A stretch of DNA of 35,753 nucleotides, taken from the NCBI GenBank assembly GCA_947454395.1, contig CANGLG010000003.1:1-35753 (forward strand), written 5' to 3'. Shown here one piece after another: positions 26,008 to 35,753 of the stretch (position 1 is the stretch's first letter; every line of letters starts with the position of its first letter). The notes beneath the pieces were generated by a model, which was not told where the DNA came from, searched no databases, and saw only the letters and a program-made list of their open reading frames with translations. The stretch comes from Flavobacteriales bacterium (GTDB lineage Bacteria > Bacteroidota > Bacteroidia > Flavobacteriales_D > Crocinitomicaceae). The translations under genes were made by a program, and so were the position numbers.

Positions 26008-27248
26008 TTTTTATCAATCTGTTTCTCGATTTTATCTGCCATTTTCAAATAAACAAATAAATCCATTGGATGTCCCACTTTTTCGTCGTATTTAGCATGA
26101 AACGCTTTATCGGCTTCTTTGTTTTCAGGGATTAAGAAATTGTCTTCGCGTTCCATCCCGAGACGCACGACAACCATTTTTTTATCCGGAATTGCAATTA
26201 TATATTGTCCTTTTAATCCCCGACAATAATAAATTGGTTTTCCATGATTCTTATAAGTCCAAATATGCCAACCGTAACGCAAATTTTGAATATTTTCTTC
26301 CGTTGATAACTTAGGTGTTTTTACCATTTCGTGAATGTACCATTTTGGAACAACTTGTTTATTTCCAATTTTTCCTTCGTTTAGAATGAGTAACCCAATC
26401 AATGAAAAATCGCGTGGAGTGGCATACAAACAACAAAAAGCTTTTTCATCTCCGCTTTCCTTGTCCAAACTCCAATATGCGTTATGGCCTGCACCCATTG
26501 GTTTCCAAAGTTTTTCTTCCGTGTATTCGGAAATACTTTTGCCTGTTGCTTTTTGGAGAACAAATCCCAATATTTGAGAATCTCCACTTTGATAATTAAA
26601 TTTTGTTCCCGGTTTTTCAACTACCTGTTGTCTGGTAACCAAACCATAAAGATCGTCACCGTAATACGCTTCAGCTGCTTCTGAAATCGGATTACTTCCA
26701 CTTTCGCGCCAATCAAACCCGGCAGCCATTAAAAGTAAATGACGAATCGTAACGTCATTTCTACCATTTTCATTGAATTCGGGTAAATAGTTCCCGACAG
26801 GCTCATCCACACTTTTTATTTTCCCCTCTTCAATGGCAATTCCAATTAGCAAACCGATAACCGTTTTCGCGGCAGAAAAAGAATTTGAAACTGTTTCTTG
26901 ATTGTGGTTCCCGAAATATTTTTCAAATAAAAGTGTGTCATTTTTAAATACTAAAAACGATTTTGTTCCAAGGCGATTATGGTATTTCTTTTCGAATTTA
27001 TCAAAGGTAAACGAATTGTATTTCTCGTGTCTTTGCCAATTAAATGGGACTTTTGCTTTATCAATTGTCGTGTGGGGAAATACATTCAAATCGTAAATAC
27101 CAGGGCCTGATTTTCCAATCGCATACGTTTTCATTATTCCGGAATAAAGATAAAATCTCCCGGAAAGCAAAATGAATAAGTTCAACCCAACAATAATTGT
27201 CAAGAATGAATAGAGAAAATAGCGAAATCCTTTTTTAATGCGTTTCAT
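26004..27248 (-). CDS. Serine hydrolase (beta-lactamase class C family)
   Basis: SNSFSAAKTVIGLLIGIAIEEGKI (SxxK), FNYQSGDSQILGFVLQKATG (YxxG/S-like). Confidence 0.92.
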   Translation of the reverse strand: MKRIKKGFRYFLYSFLTIIVGLNLFILLSGRFYLYSGIMKTYAIGKSGPGIYDLNVFPHTTIDKAKVPFNWQRHEKYNSFTFDKFEKKYHNRLGTKSFLVFKNDTLLFEKYFGNHNQETVSNSFSAAKTVIGLLIGIAIEEGKIKSVDEPVGNYLPEFNENGRNDVTIRHLLLMAAGFDWRESGSNPISEAAEAYYGDDLYGLVTRQQVVEKPGTKFNYQSGDSQILGFVLQKATGKSISEYTEEKLWKPMGAGHNAYWSLDKESGDEKAFCCLYATPRDFSLIGLLILNEGKIGNKQVVPKWYIHEMVKTPKLSTEENIQNLRYGWHIWTYKNHGKPIYYCRGLKGQYIIAIPDKKMVVVRLGMEREDNFLIPENKEADKAFHAKYDEKVGHPMDLFVYLKMADKIEKQIDKK

Positions 27249-27251
27249 CGT

Positions 27252-27956
27252 TTAAGATTTAATTGAAAAATCAAAAAGTTCTGAGAGGTGATTTTGCAAT
27301 CGAATGGCTACTTCACTGATATTTAGCTCATAACCTAACTCCCGTTGCATTGAAGTTACCGCTTTATCATCAATTCCACAAGGAATGATATGTGAAAAAA
27401 AGTTTAAATCTGTATTTATATTAAATCCGATGCCGTGCATTGTAACCCAACGTGAACTTTTCACTCCCATAGCACAAATTTTCCTAGCTTGTTTTGTATC
27501 ACCGTCAATCCAAACACCAGTCAATCCTTCTACACGACCGGAATCAATTCCAAAATCTTTTAAGGTAAAAATAACCGCTTCCTCTAAAAAGCGCATGTAT
27601 TTGTGAATATCCGTGAAAAACTGCTCCAAATCAAAAATTGGGTAAACAACTAATTGTCCAGGACCATGATAAGTAATATCTCCACCCCTATTTATTTTGT
27701 AAAAAGAAGCATCATGTTGATCCAACTGATTTTCATTCAAAAGTAAATTTTCGACATTACCACTTTTTCCTAAAGTAAAGACATGTGGATGTTGACAAAA
27801 CAAAAGGTGATTTTCTGGGATTTCTTCCGTTTCACCGTTGCGTTTTGCAATTTTTAAATCAATTGCCGTTTTAAAAAGAATTTCTTGGTAGTCCCAAGCT
27901 TCTTTGTAATCAATGAGACCCAAATCACGAACATAAACGACCGGTTTACTATCCAT
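27252..27956 (-). CDS. lipB: Octanoyltransferase LipB
   Basis: RGGDITYHGPGQLVVYPI and HGIGFNINTDLNFFSHIIPCGI; start taken at MDSKPVVYVRDLG, overlapping the upstream stop by a few nt. Confidence 0.96.
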   Translation of the reverse strand: MDSKPVVYVRDLGLIDYKEAWDYQEILFKTAIDLKIAKRNGETEEIPENHLLFCQHPHVFTLGKSGNVENLLLNENQLDQHDASFYKINRGGDITYHGPGQLVVYPIFDLEQFFTDIHKYMRFLEEAVIFTLKDFGIDSGRVEGLTGVWIDGDTKQARKICAMGVKSSRWVTMHGIGFNINTDLNFFSHIIPCGIDDKAVTSMQRELGYELNISEVAIRLQNHLSELFDFSIKS

Positions 27957-28938
27957 TGAATTTGGCCATTTCTCCTTTGAGGTAATCAATAATTTGAATA
28001 TCGATGATATCTGCTCCGTTCAAATTACATAAGTAATAGGAAGCCCAATCAACAACATTTATTAAGTACAAAGACCTTTCAACGAAGTTATTTCCTTTTG
28101 CTTCCAATTTGAAAATTTCTCCACACTTGGATTCAACATGTGCCATGGAAATTTCCAATCGTTTTTGATTTCTTGGATGTAAATCCCCTGTGCAAAAGAA
28201 AACAGGTGCAAAACGTGCATCTCCGCCACTCCATCCAACCAATTCGTTGTGATTCATTTCCGGAATGGTATGATGCCAGCCCAAATATTTCGAGTTTTCA
28301 TCAAATTGTTGTCTCGCTCTGACAATCACTCCTTCGTATTTTGTTTCAGAATAATAGATTCCAACTTTACCAAATAAAAAGTCTGCCAGTTCTTTAGCAA
28401 TTTGATGAATTTCTTGATTTTCCTTATTTAATAACGCAACAGAAGCGTTCATTTGATTTAAACTCGTTGATGAAATCAACCCCAATTTTGATAGAATATC
28501 CAATAACTGAACTACTGAAAATGCCAATGCACTTCTCGGAGGATTTCCACCCGGTACAAGCACGTAATCATATTGATTTGTTTTACAAAAATCAGCCAAA
28601 CTTCCACCGCTACAAATTCCAATGATGTGACAACCAACTTCATGCGCTTCTTGAACACTCATGATAGTTTCTTCTGTATTACCAGAGTATGATGAGCCGA
28701 TTACCAACGTGTTTTTATCTACAAAAGCTGGAAGTGCATATTCGTTACTGATTAAAACCGGAACTTTTATTTCGTCTTGAATCCAGTTTGCAACAATTTT
28801 CGCTCCGATTCCGGAACCACCTAATCCACAAATTAATATATTTTTAATTTCATTTTTTGGTTGTAGGTAGTTTTTCCCTTTAGCAATTTCAACTGCATCT
28901 ACAATGTTTTGGGGAAATGCTTCAATTAGGTTTTTCAT
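27949..28938 (-). CDS. Bifunctional phosphoglucose/phosphomannose isomerase-like SIS protein
   Basis: NILICGLGGSGIGAKIV, VIGSSYSGNTEETI, VLVPGGNPPRSALAFSV, PEMNHNELVGW. Confidence 0.92.
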   Translation of the reverse strand: MKNLIEAFPQNIVDAVEIAKGKNYLQPKNEIKNILICGLGGSGIGAKIVANWIQDEIKVPVLISNEYALPAFVDKNTLVIGSSYSGNTEETIMSVQEAHEVGCHIIGICSGGSLADFCKTNQYDYVLVPGGNPPRSALAFSVVQLLDILSKLGLISSTSLNQMNASVALLNKENQEIHQIAKELADFLFGKVGIYYSETKYEGVIVRARQQFDENSKYLGWHHTIPEMNHNELVGWSGGDARFAPVFFCTGDLHPRNQKRLEISMAHVESKCGEIFKLEAKGNNFVERSLYLINVVDWASYYLCNLNGADIIDIQIIDYLKGEMAKFNG

Positions 28939-28983
28939 TTTTATTTTTTTAATGTTAGGATTTTATGATGGAATGACTTAATG

Positions 28984-29058
28984 ACAGATGACATTGGGAC
29001 AAATGACCGAGAAACAAATTACGGAGGGATAAATGACTGAAAGACAAAAGACATTCGG
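28984..29058. repeat. Five 15-nt degenerate tandem repeats
   Basis: ACAGATGACATTGGG / ACAAATGACCGAGAA / ACAAATTACGGAGGG / ATAAATGACTGAAAG / ACAAAAGACATTCGG. Confidence 0.75.
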
Positions 29059-29099
29059 ACTTCATTCTACATTTTCAATTTTTAACTTTTAATTTTCAC

Positions 29100-30641
29100 T
29101 TAAAGAGGGATATTCCCGTGTTTCTTCTTTGGTAACGTCTCTGCTTTTTTCTCCAACATTTTGAATCCGGCAATTACTTTGGCTCTTGTTTCTTCGGGAA
29201 GAATCACATCATCCACAATACCTCGTTCTGCTGCGCGATAAGGATTTGCAAACATTTCAGCATATTCAGCTTCTTTTTCTAACCATTTGGCTTGTGGGTC
29301 TTCAGCTGATGCGATTTCTCTTTTGAAAATGATTTCAGCTGCGCCTTTTGCGCCCATAACAGCAATTTCGGCAGTTGGCCAAGCAAAATTCAAATCTGCT
29401 CCAATGCTTTTGGAGTTCATTACGTCAAATGCACCTCCATAAGCTTTTCTTGTAATAACGGTAATTCTTGGAACTGTCGCTTCTGAAAAAGCATATAGCA
29501 ATTTAGCTCCATGTGTTATTATACCTCTCCATTCCTGATCTGTGCCCGGCAAAAATCCCGGAACATCTTCAAATACTAAAAGTGGAATGTTAAATGAATC
29601 ACAAAAACGAACGAATCGAGCTCCTTTTCGAGATGCATCAATATCTAAAACTCCGGCTAATGCAGATGGTTGATTTGCAACGACACCAATTGTTTTTCCT
29701 TCGATGCGCGCAAAACCAACAACGATATTTTTAGCGTAATCCGCCTGAACTTCTCTGAAACTTTCATCGTCAATAACACACTCCACAACTTTGCGGATGT
29801 CGTATGGAATATTTGCGTTCTCAGGTAGTATTTTACCAATCTGATCCAGCTTGGATTTGGTGTAATTAAAAATTGTTGGTTGTGGTGCTAATTCGTAAGC
29901 GTTCTGAGGTAAGTAAGTAACTAAATCTCTTACCTTTTTCAAACATTCTACATCATTTGCTGCAGTGAAATGATTAACTCCTGATTTTTCCGCATGTGCT
30001 TTTGCTCCTCCCAAATCTTCGGAAGTTACTTCCTCGTGAGTTACCGTTTTTACAACATTCGGACCAGTCACAAACATGTATGAAGTTTCCTCGACCATGA
30101 AAATAAAATCGGTTAATGCAGGCGAATAAACTGCACCACCAGCACATGGCCCCATGATAACTGAAATTTGTGGAATCACTCCAGAGGCTCTTGTATTTCG
30201 ATAAAAAATATCCGCATAACCAGCCAAAGAAACAACCCCTTCTTGAATTCTAGCTCCACCTGAGTCGTTTAAACCAATTACAGGCGCTCCATTTTTCATG
30301 GCCAAATCCATGATACGGCAAATTTTCGCAGCATGTGTTTCAGAAAGAGAACCGCCTAAAACAGTGAAATCTTGCGAGAAAACATAAACCAATCGACCAT
30401 GAATGGTTCCGTAACCAGTAATTACACCATCGCCAGGAAAACGTTGTTTATCCAAGCCGAAAGCGGTAGCGCGATGTTCGACAAAAGAACCTATTTCTTC
30501 AAAAGAATTTTCATCCAAAAGCACCGTTACTCGCTCCCGAGCGGTAAGTTTACCCTGCTGGTGTTGTTTATCGATTCGTTCCTTTCCTCCTCCTAAGGTT
30601 GCTAACTTCCTTCTATTCAGTAAATCTTGGTTTTTATCCAT
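29100..30641 (-). CDS. Acyl-CoA (propionyl-CoA) carboxylase beta subunit
   Basis: [107 protein letters not shown]; start at MDKNQDLL. Confidence 0.97.
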   Translation of the reverse strand: MDKNQDLLNRRKLATLGGGKERIDKQHQQGKLTARERVTVLLDENSFEEIGSFVEHRATAFGLDKQRFPGDGVITGYGTIHGRLVYVFSQDFTVLGGSLSETHAAKICRIMDLAMKNGAPVIGLNDSGGARIQEGVVSLAGYADIFYRNTRASGVIPQISVIMGPCAGGAVYSPALTDFIFMVEETSYMFVTGPNVVKTVTHEEVTSEDLGGAKAHAEKSGVNHFTAANDVECLKKVRDLVTYLPQNAYELAPQPTIFNYTKSKLDQIGKILPENANIPYDIRKVVECVIDDESFREVQADYAKNIVVGFARIEGKTIGVVANQPSALAGVLDIDASRKGARFVRFCDSFNIPLLVFEDVPGFLPGTDQEWRGIITHGAKLLYAFSEATVPRITVITRKAYGGAFDVMNSKSIGADLNFAWPTAEIAVMGAKGAAEIIFKREIASAEDPQAKWLEKEAEYAEMFANPYRAAERGIVDDVILPEETRAKVIAGFKMLEKKAETLPKKKHGNIPL

Positions 30642-30747
30642 AGACACAAAAATAAGAGAAAAATGCAATGAATTTGCCGTTTTGATTTAAGAAATAACTA
30701 TTCGAGAAAATTTGTAAATAATAAAAATAAAAAATGGTAAGGTCTTG

Positions 30748-31539
30748 TTAAAGAGACTTCGTTCTTCCTCCATCAACAGGAAGATTAATCCCGTTAATAT
30801 AGGAAGCTTCTGGTGAAGCCAAGAAAGCAATCGCTGCTGCTACTTCTTCAGGCTGTGCAATACGTTTCATTGGAGATTCTTCTGCCATTTCACTAAAAAT
30901 ATCCAAAACACTTTCTCCTGTTTTTTCAGATTTTGCTTCTGCGATTCCCTGTAAGCGAATGGTATTTGTTGCTCCAGGTAAAACATTATTAACTGTAATC
31001 CCATATTGGCCGAGTTCATTCGCAAGTGTTTTACTCCAACTTGCAACTGCTCCACGAATGGTATTTGAAACTCCTAAATTTGGGAGGGGTTGCTTTACGG
31101 AAGTAGAAATCACATTGATAATTCTACCATAACCAGATGTTATCATTCCTGGATAAATAGCTTGCACTAAAATATGATTACAAATCAAATGTTGATTGAA
31201 CGTATTGATAAACTCATCTACAGACGCATCTTTGATCGGTCCGCCCTTCGGTCCACCAGTATTATTGATTAAAATATTGATAATGTTTCCTTCCGAAATA
31301 AAATCAGTAATTATTTTTTTTAGTTCTTCCGGATTTGAAAAATCAGCTACTATAAATTGATGATTTTGTCCTTCTTTTTTGGATAAATCAGCGATTGCTT
31401 GTTGCAATTTATCTTTATTTCTTGCAATTAAAACAACATTCGCTCCCATCTCTGCCAGTTTTAATGCCGCTGCTTTTCCGATTCCTTGGGTACTTCCACA
31501 AACGAGGGCTGTTTTATTCAATATTTTTTTACTGTTCAT
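30748..31539 (-). CDS. SDR family oxidoreductase (FabG-like)
   Basis: TALVCGSTQGIGKAAALKLAEMGANVVLIARN, NNTGGPKGG, C-terminal INGINLPVDGGRTKSL. Confidence 0.93.
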   Translation of the reverse strand: MNSKKILNKTALVCGSTQGIGKAAALKLAEMGANVVLIARNKDKLQQAIADLSKKEGQNHQFIVADFSNPEELKKIITDFISEGNIINILINNTGGPKGGPIKDASVDEFINTFNQHLICNHILVQAIYPGMITSGYGRIINVISTSVKQPLPNLGVSNTIRGAVASWSKTLANELGQYGITVNNVLPGATNTIRLQGIAEAKSEKTGESVLDIFSEMAEESPMKRIAQPEEVAAAIAFLASPEASYINGINLPVDGGRTKSL

Positions 31540-31679
31540 AATTTTTAAAATCTTCGTTTGGCAAAGATACATTATTCAATAAATTATTTTTTGTGTTCCA
31601 ACAATAGTTAAACTATAAATGAAAAAACAGGATTTTTTAACCCAAAAAATTCTATTATATTTGAAACAAATTATTTAAA

Positions 31680-34382
31680 ATGAAAAAAATTACTCTACTA
31701 CTTTCAATTTGTTTTTTTGCCTTTTTAGGTTTTTCTCAATGTAACTACACATTAGTTCTTGGTGACGCTTATGGTGATGGTTGGAACAATGGTCAAATGG
31801 TCTTGGTTCAAAACGGAGATACAATTGCATTTTTGAATGGACCTAACCAAAGTCCGAATTTTAGCGCAAATGACACAACAATTCTAGTACCTGTTACGCC
31901 TGGTATCCAAGCTGATCTTATTTGGAATGTCCCAGGAAATTGGCCCAGTGAAATGAGTGTAATTTTGTATGATGAAAATGGAATTGAACTCTTCAATATG
32001 GTAAGTAATTCAGATTCACTTGCTCTCACAACACTTTTTTCATCAACTCCAACATGTGCACCATGTAGTGCTCTTCCTGCTCCAGGAAATACACTTTCTA
32101 GTAATGGGCTAAGTTTATGCCCAGGCACAAATTCATTGTTAACTCTTGAAACAACGACATTAGGCTCTGGTGTCACTTACCAATGGTATAGTTCTACTGA
32201 TGGTATTAATTACACAGCTATTTCTGGAGATACATCTAATTCTTTATCAATTACCGCTACAACTGACATATATTATTATTGTGCCGTAACTTGCTCTGGA
32301 TTCAACTCAACAAATTCGAACCCTGTTCATATAACAATAGCTCCTTATACACAATGTTATTGTACTCCGCAATATACAACTGGAACATCATTTGGAGATT
32401 TGATTTCAAATGTTTCAATTGGAGGAACAACATTATCTAATAACACTGGTTTTGTTGCAGGTGACCCCTCATATACTTTTTTTACTGGGCAACCTAATTA
32501 TACTGCAACCCTTGTTCCATCATCCTCTTATAGTTTATCTATTTCAACAGGTGAATATGGAAGTCAAGGCTATGCAGCTTGGATTGATTATAACGATGAT
32601 GGTTTATTTTCTTCTTCAGAGCAAATTGGTTATTCTCCCTCTTTGGTTGGTTCTGGATTTACTCAAGGTGCCGTTAATGACTCAATTACATTTACAATTG
32701 CACTTGCTTGTAACCCTCCTGCTGGAATCCACAGGATGAGAATCCGTGGAGCATATAACGTTAATGGCGGCACAATAGACCCATGTGTTTCTTATGGATA
32801 TGGAGAAACTGAAGATTATTTAGTTACAATTGCTCCTGCTCCTGCATGTCCATCTGCAGGTCAAGTTTTTAATTCAACTACAACACAAACTACAGCAAGT
32901 ATTTCTTGGTTGTTAGGTTGTTCATCTGCAACTATTTTTGATATTGAATATGGTCCTGTTGGATTTACTCAGGGTACCGGCACAACCTTATTAAATCAAA
33001 CTGTTTCAATAAGTAATGATACAGCTTCATTTATGATTACTGGCTTGACAGAAAGCACAGAATATACCGTTTACTACCGCGCAGTTTGCGGAGGAAATAG
33101 CAGTATGTGGTCAACAGGAAGTAATTTCTATACTTTGTGTAATGCAATAATAGGTGATGGTTGGTGCGAGAATTTTGATGCTATCTCTTCAACCGAAAAT
33201 TGTTGGACGATATTAAACTTAAACGGTGATGCAACAGCTTGGGATATGAATGACACAGGAAACTCATTCAATGGAACCGACGCCGCTGCAATATCAACAG
33301 ATTTTAATGGAGGAAATAATGATGATTATTTAATTACTCCACAGTTAATTTTGACCGGAAATGAAGCTTTAGTTTTTAACTATAAAGTACGAAGTTCATT
33401 TGAGCCGAATGACTTTAAAGTATTAGTCTCAACTACAGGAATTAATCCAGCTGATTTTTCTAATACAATCTTCAATGACACGGCAAGTAACACAACTTAT
33501 CAAGACACTACACTTGACTTGTCTGCCTTTAGTGGGAATGTTTATATAGCGTTTCAAATACCTCAAGGTGGCTTAGATGGATGGGTACTTTACATTGATC
33601 AAGTTTGCGTTACATCATGTCCTCCTGTTAATATTAATGATGACTCTGCAGATGTTTGTAAAACTTTAGGAACAATTAATTTAAATACAAGCTTAAATGT
33701 TGGTGCTACCGGTGGACAGTGGTCATTTCCATCAAATCCAACTTTGTTGACTGGTTCAGATTTGAACACTTCAACATTATCATCTGGGGTGTATCAAGCG
33801 TTTTATATTGTATCATCAAATTGTTCGACAGATACTGCTGTAGCTACAATTAATGTTTTTGGGGCTTCATTTGCAGGGAATGATACCACTTTGACCGTAT
33901 GTAGAAATGAACCTTTTGACTTATTTAATTCTTTATCTGGATCGATTGATTTAGGTGGTACATGGTTTAATCCTTCGAATCAAGCATTGAATGGTAGTTT
34001 AGATATTGCTAGTAATATTCCTGGACAATTTAATTATTCTTATGTGACATCAAATGGAGTTTGCGCTGCAGATACTTCTATCGTACTAGTTACTGTAAAT
34101 GGTTCTTGTAACTTCAGTGGAATTAATGAAGTCGACTTATCAACGGTTAATCTCTATCCGAATCCAACGACAGGAGTTATTCATTTGGATATAGACGCAA
34201 TAAATGAAAATAAATCTGTGATTGTTGAAGATATAAATGGTAGAATTATTTTAGAACTTACTGACTTTATTAAAGAAAATGGTAATTATTCTTTTAATAT
34301 GGGTACAACTACAAATGGAATTTATTTTGTTAAAATAGCTGGCAAATCAGGAAGTAAAACATTTAAAATTGTTAAACAGTAA
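31680..34382 (+). CDS. Secreted T9SS cargo protein (GEVED and MAM/choice-of-anchor-J-like domains, C-terminal sorting domain)
   Basis: Signal peptide MKKITLLLSICFFAFLGFSQ; GEVED-type WIDYNDDGLFSSSEQIG...GYGETEDYLV; C-terminal VNLYPNPTTGVIHLDI..GIYFVKIAGKSGSKTFKIVKQ. Confidence 0.93.
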   Translation: MKKITLLLSICFFAFLGFSQCNYTLVLGDAYGDGWNNGQMVLVQNGDTIAFLNGPNQSPNFSANDTTILVPVTPGIQADLIWNVPGNWPSEMSVILYDENGIELFNMVSNSDSLALTTLFSSTPTCAPCSALPAPGNTLSSNGLSLCPGTNSLLTLETTTLGSGVTYQWYSSTDGINYTAISGDTSNSLSITATTDIYYYCAVTCSGFNSTNSNPVHITIAPYTQCYCTPQYTTGTSFGDLISNVSIGGTTLSNNTGFVAGDPSYTFFTGQPNYTATLVPSSSYSLSISTGEYGSQGYAAWIDYNDDGLFSSSEQIGYSPSLVGSGFTQGAVNDSITFTIALACNPPAGIHRMRIRGAYNVNGGTIDPCVSYGYGETEDYLVTIAPAPACPSAGQVFNSTTTQTTASISWLLGCSSATIFDIEYGPVGFTQGTGTTLLNQTVSISNDTASFMITGLTESTEYTVYYRAVCGGNSSMWSTGSNFYTLCNAIIGDGWCENFDAISSTENCWTILNLNGDATAWDMNDTGNSFNGTDAAAISTDFNGGNNDDYLITPQLILTGNEALVFNYKVRSSFEPNDFKVLVSTTGINPADFSNTIFNDTASNTTYQDTTLDLSAFSGNVYIAFQIPQGGLDGWVLYIDQVCVTSCPPVNINDDSADVCKTLGTINLNTSLNVGATGGQWSFPSNPTLLTGSDLNTSTLSSGVYQAFYIVSSNCSTDTAVATINVFGASFAGNDTTLTVCRNEPFDLFNSLSGSIDLGGTWFNPSNQALNGSLDIASNIPGQFNYSYVTSNGVCAADTSIVLVTVNGSCNFSGINEVDLSTVNLYPNPTTGVIHLDIDAINENKSVIVEDINGRIILELTDFIKENGNYSFNMGTTTNGIYFVKIAGKSGSKTFKIVKQ

Positions 34383-34412
34383 TTCCTGATACAACCAAAA
34401 CAAATTTTTTAT

Positions 34413-34440
34413 AAGTCGGGAGTTAATCTTCCGACTTTTT
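34413..34440 (+). terminator. Rho-independent terminator
   Basis: AAGTCGG gagttaatctt CCGACTT followed by T-run. Confidence 0.8.
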
Positions 34441-34497
34441 TATTTTCAGTTATCTTATTCTGTTGTGGTTAAAACGGATTTTCTTTTACCTTTGAAT

Positions 34498-35514
34498 ATG
34501 ACTAAATACATAGTTGTTACAGGAGGAGCTGGTTATATCGGTTCACACACGGTTGTTTCACTTGTTGAACAAGGTTTTACGCCTATTATCTTAGACGATT
34601 TTCGAAATGCAAATAGAATTGTGATTTCAGGTCTTAAAACTATCCTAGAAAAAGAACCCATCATACTCGAATTCGATATTTGTAATCCTGAATTTATCAG
34701 TTCGGTATTCCAAACCTATTCTCCTCAAGCTGTAATTCATTTTGCCGCTTACAAAGCAGTTGGGGAATCAGTTGCAGAACCATTAAAATACTATCAGAAT
34801 AATATTAGCGGTTTGGTCAATGTATTACAGAAAATGCTGGAATACAACATAAATAATTTTGTGTTTTCTTCCTCTTGTACCGTTTATGGTGAGCCCGATG
34901 GAAACAAAGAGGTTAGCGAAGAAACAGAGAAAAATCTACCTAATTCACCTTATGGGTACACGAAATGGATGGGAGAACAAATAATCCAGGACACTTTCAA
35001 TGCTTATGACCATTTGAAAATTATTAATTTACGCTATTTCAATCCGGTGGGAGCGCATAAAAGTGCTTTAATCGGGGAATTTCCAATTGGCAGACCAAAT
35101 AATTTATTACCATTCGTAACACAAACTGCAATTGGCAAACAAGAAGTTTTAACGGTTTTTGGAAACGATTACCCAACTCCTGATGGCACTTGTATACGTG
35201 ATTACATTCATGTTTGCGATTTAGCAAATGCGCATGTGAAAGCCGTTGATTTTTTACTACAACAAGAAAAAGGAATTCTTGAAAATATTAATATCGGAAC
35301 AGGAAAAGGTACGAGCGTAAAAGAAATCATCGAAACCTTTGAGAAGGAAACTGGCGTTCCGTTAAATTGGCAATATGGACCAAGAAGAAGCGGTGATGTT
35401 ATTGAAATTTTCGCAAATGCAGAAAAAGCATGGGATTTATTGGGATGGAAGTCTGAACTGACCATTAAAGATGCGATAATTGATGCTTGGAACTGGGAAA
35501 AACACCTAGCATGA
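34498..35514 (+). CDS. galE: UDP-glucose 4-epimerase
   Basis: IVVTGGAGYIGSHTVVSLVEQG, SSSCTVYGEP, YGYTKWMGEQI, NPVGAH; start at MTKYIVV. Confidence 0.97.
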   Translation: MTKYIVVTGGAGYIGSHTVVSLVEQGFTPIILDDFRNANRIVISGLKTILEKEPIILEFDICNPEFISSVFQTYSPQAVIHFAAYKAVGESVAEPLKYYQNNISGLVNVLQKMLEYNINNFVFSSSCTVYGEPDGNKEVSEETEKNLPNSPYGYTKWMGEQIIQDTFNAYDHLKIINLRYFNPVGAHKSALIGEFPIGRPNNLLPFVTQTAIGKQEVLTVFGNDYPTPDGTCIRDYIHVCDLANAHVKAVDFLLQQEKGILENINIGTGKGTSVKEIIETFEKETGVPLNWQYGPRRSGDVIEIFANAEKAWDLLGWKSELTIKDAIIDAWNWEKHLA

Positions 35515-35753
35515 AAACTCGAATTACATTTATTTTAATATCCTTTTGTTTTTTTGGTTTTAGTCAAAAAGATTCAAATTTAATTTCAAGACATAGACCA
35601 GGAATATTTTGGTATTTCAATGGATTAAGACCAATAAAAGATGCCGATAATAGAAAATATGACCGTTTGATTCTAGATTTGACTTATAACGATTGGGCCG
35701 GTTCCGTTGATCCTTTTCAAAACAAATGGAATTCTCTTGGTCTGAATACAAAC
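35511..35753 (+). CDS. Secreted hypothetical protein, truncated at window end
   Basis: ATGA overlap with galE; MKTRITFILISFCFFGFSQKDSNLISRHRPGIFWYFNGLRP...; signal peptide, open to window edge. Confidence 0.75.
   Translation, partial: MKTRITFILISFCFFGFSQKDSNLISRHRPGIFWYFNGLRPIKDADNRKYDRLILDLTYNDWAGSVDPFQNKWNSLGLNTN

Noticed and set aside
31808-32176. 122-aa minus ORF in T9SS protein gene
   Set aside because: Antisense shadow ORF in a strongly supported secreted protein.

Overview
This looks like a Bacteroidetes (Flavobacteriales-like) chromosomal segment. From left to right: (i) a translationally coupled minus-strand cluster of a 98-aa orphan protein, a multi-TM protein and a partial HisKA_3-type sensor kinase; (ii) a G-rich GGGTTAA-type repeat tract; (iii) an accessory block at about 2.1-10.1 kb next to tRNA-Gln(TTG). 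The block carries an AbiE-type TA pair, an amidase, a DnaC-like ATPase, a replication-like protein, a helix-turn-helix protein, a strongly structured candidate ncRNA followed by a 67-aa RpoA alpha-CTD-like mini-protein, a 507-aa unknown and a tyrosine integrase. After the tRNA come (iv) core genes (DUF2723, polysaccharide deacetylase, cation/proton antiporter, histidine kinase, gpmI, MFS); (v) a second accessory patch (ParDE-like TA flanked by a duplicated MFS 3' end, Fic with palindromic operators, small genes separated by attC-like palindromes); and (vi) core genes (TspO, serine hydrolase, lipB, SIS isomerase, acyl-CoA carboxylase beta, SDR, T9SS protein, galE). The most promising candidates for something undescribed are the structured RNA plus alpha-CTD-like ORF in the integrative element, the interleaved inverted repeats upstream of the integrase, and two TA modules that each lie between imperfect direct repeats. 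All family assignments come from reading protein motifs; no database search was run.
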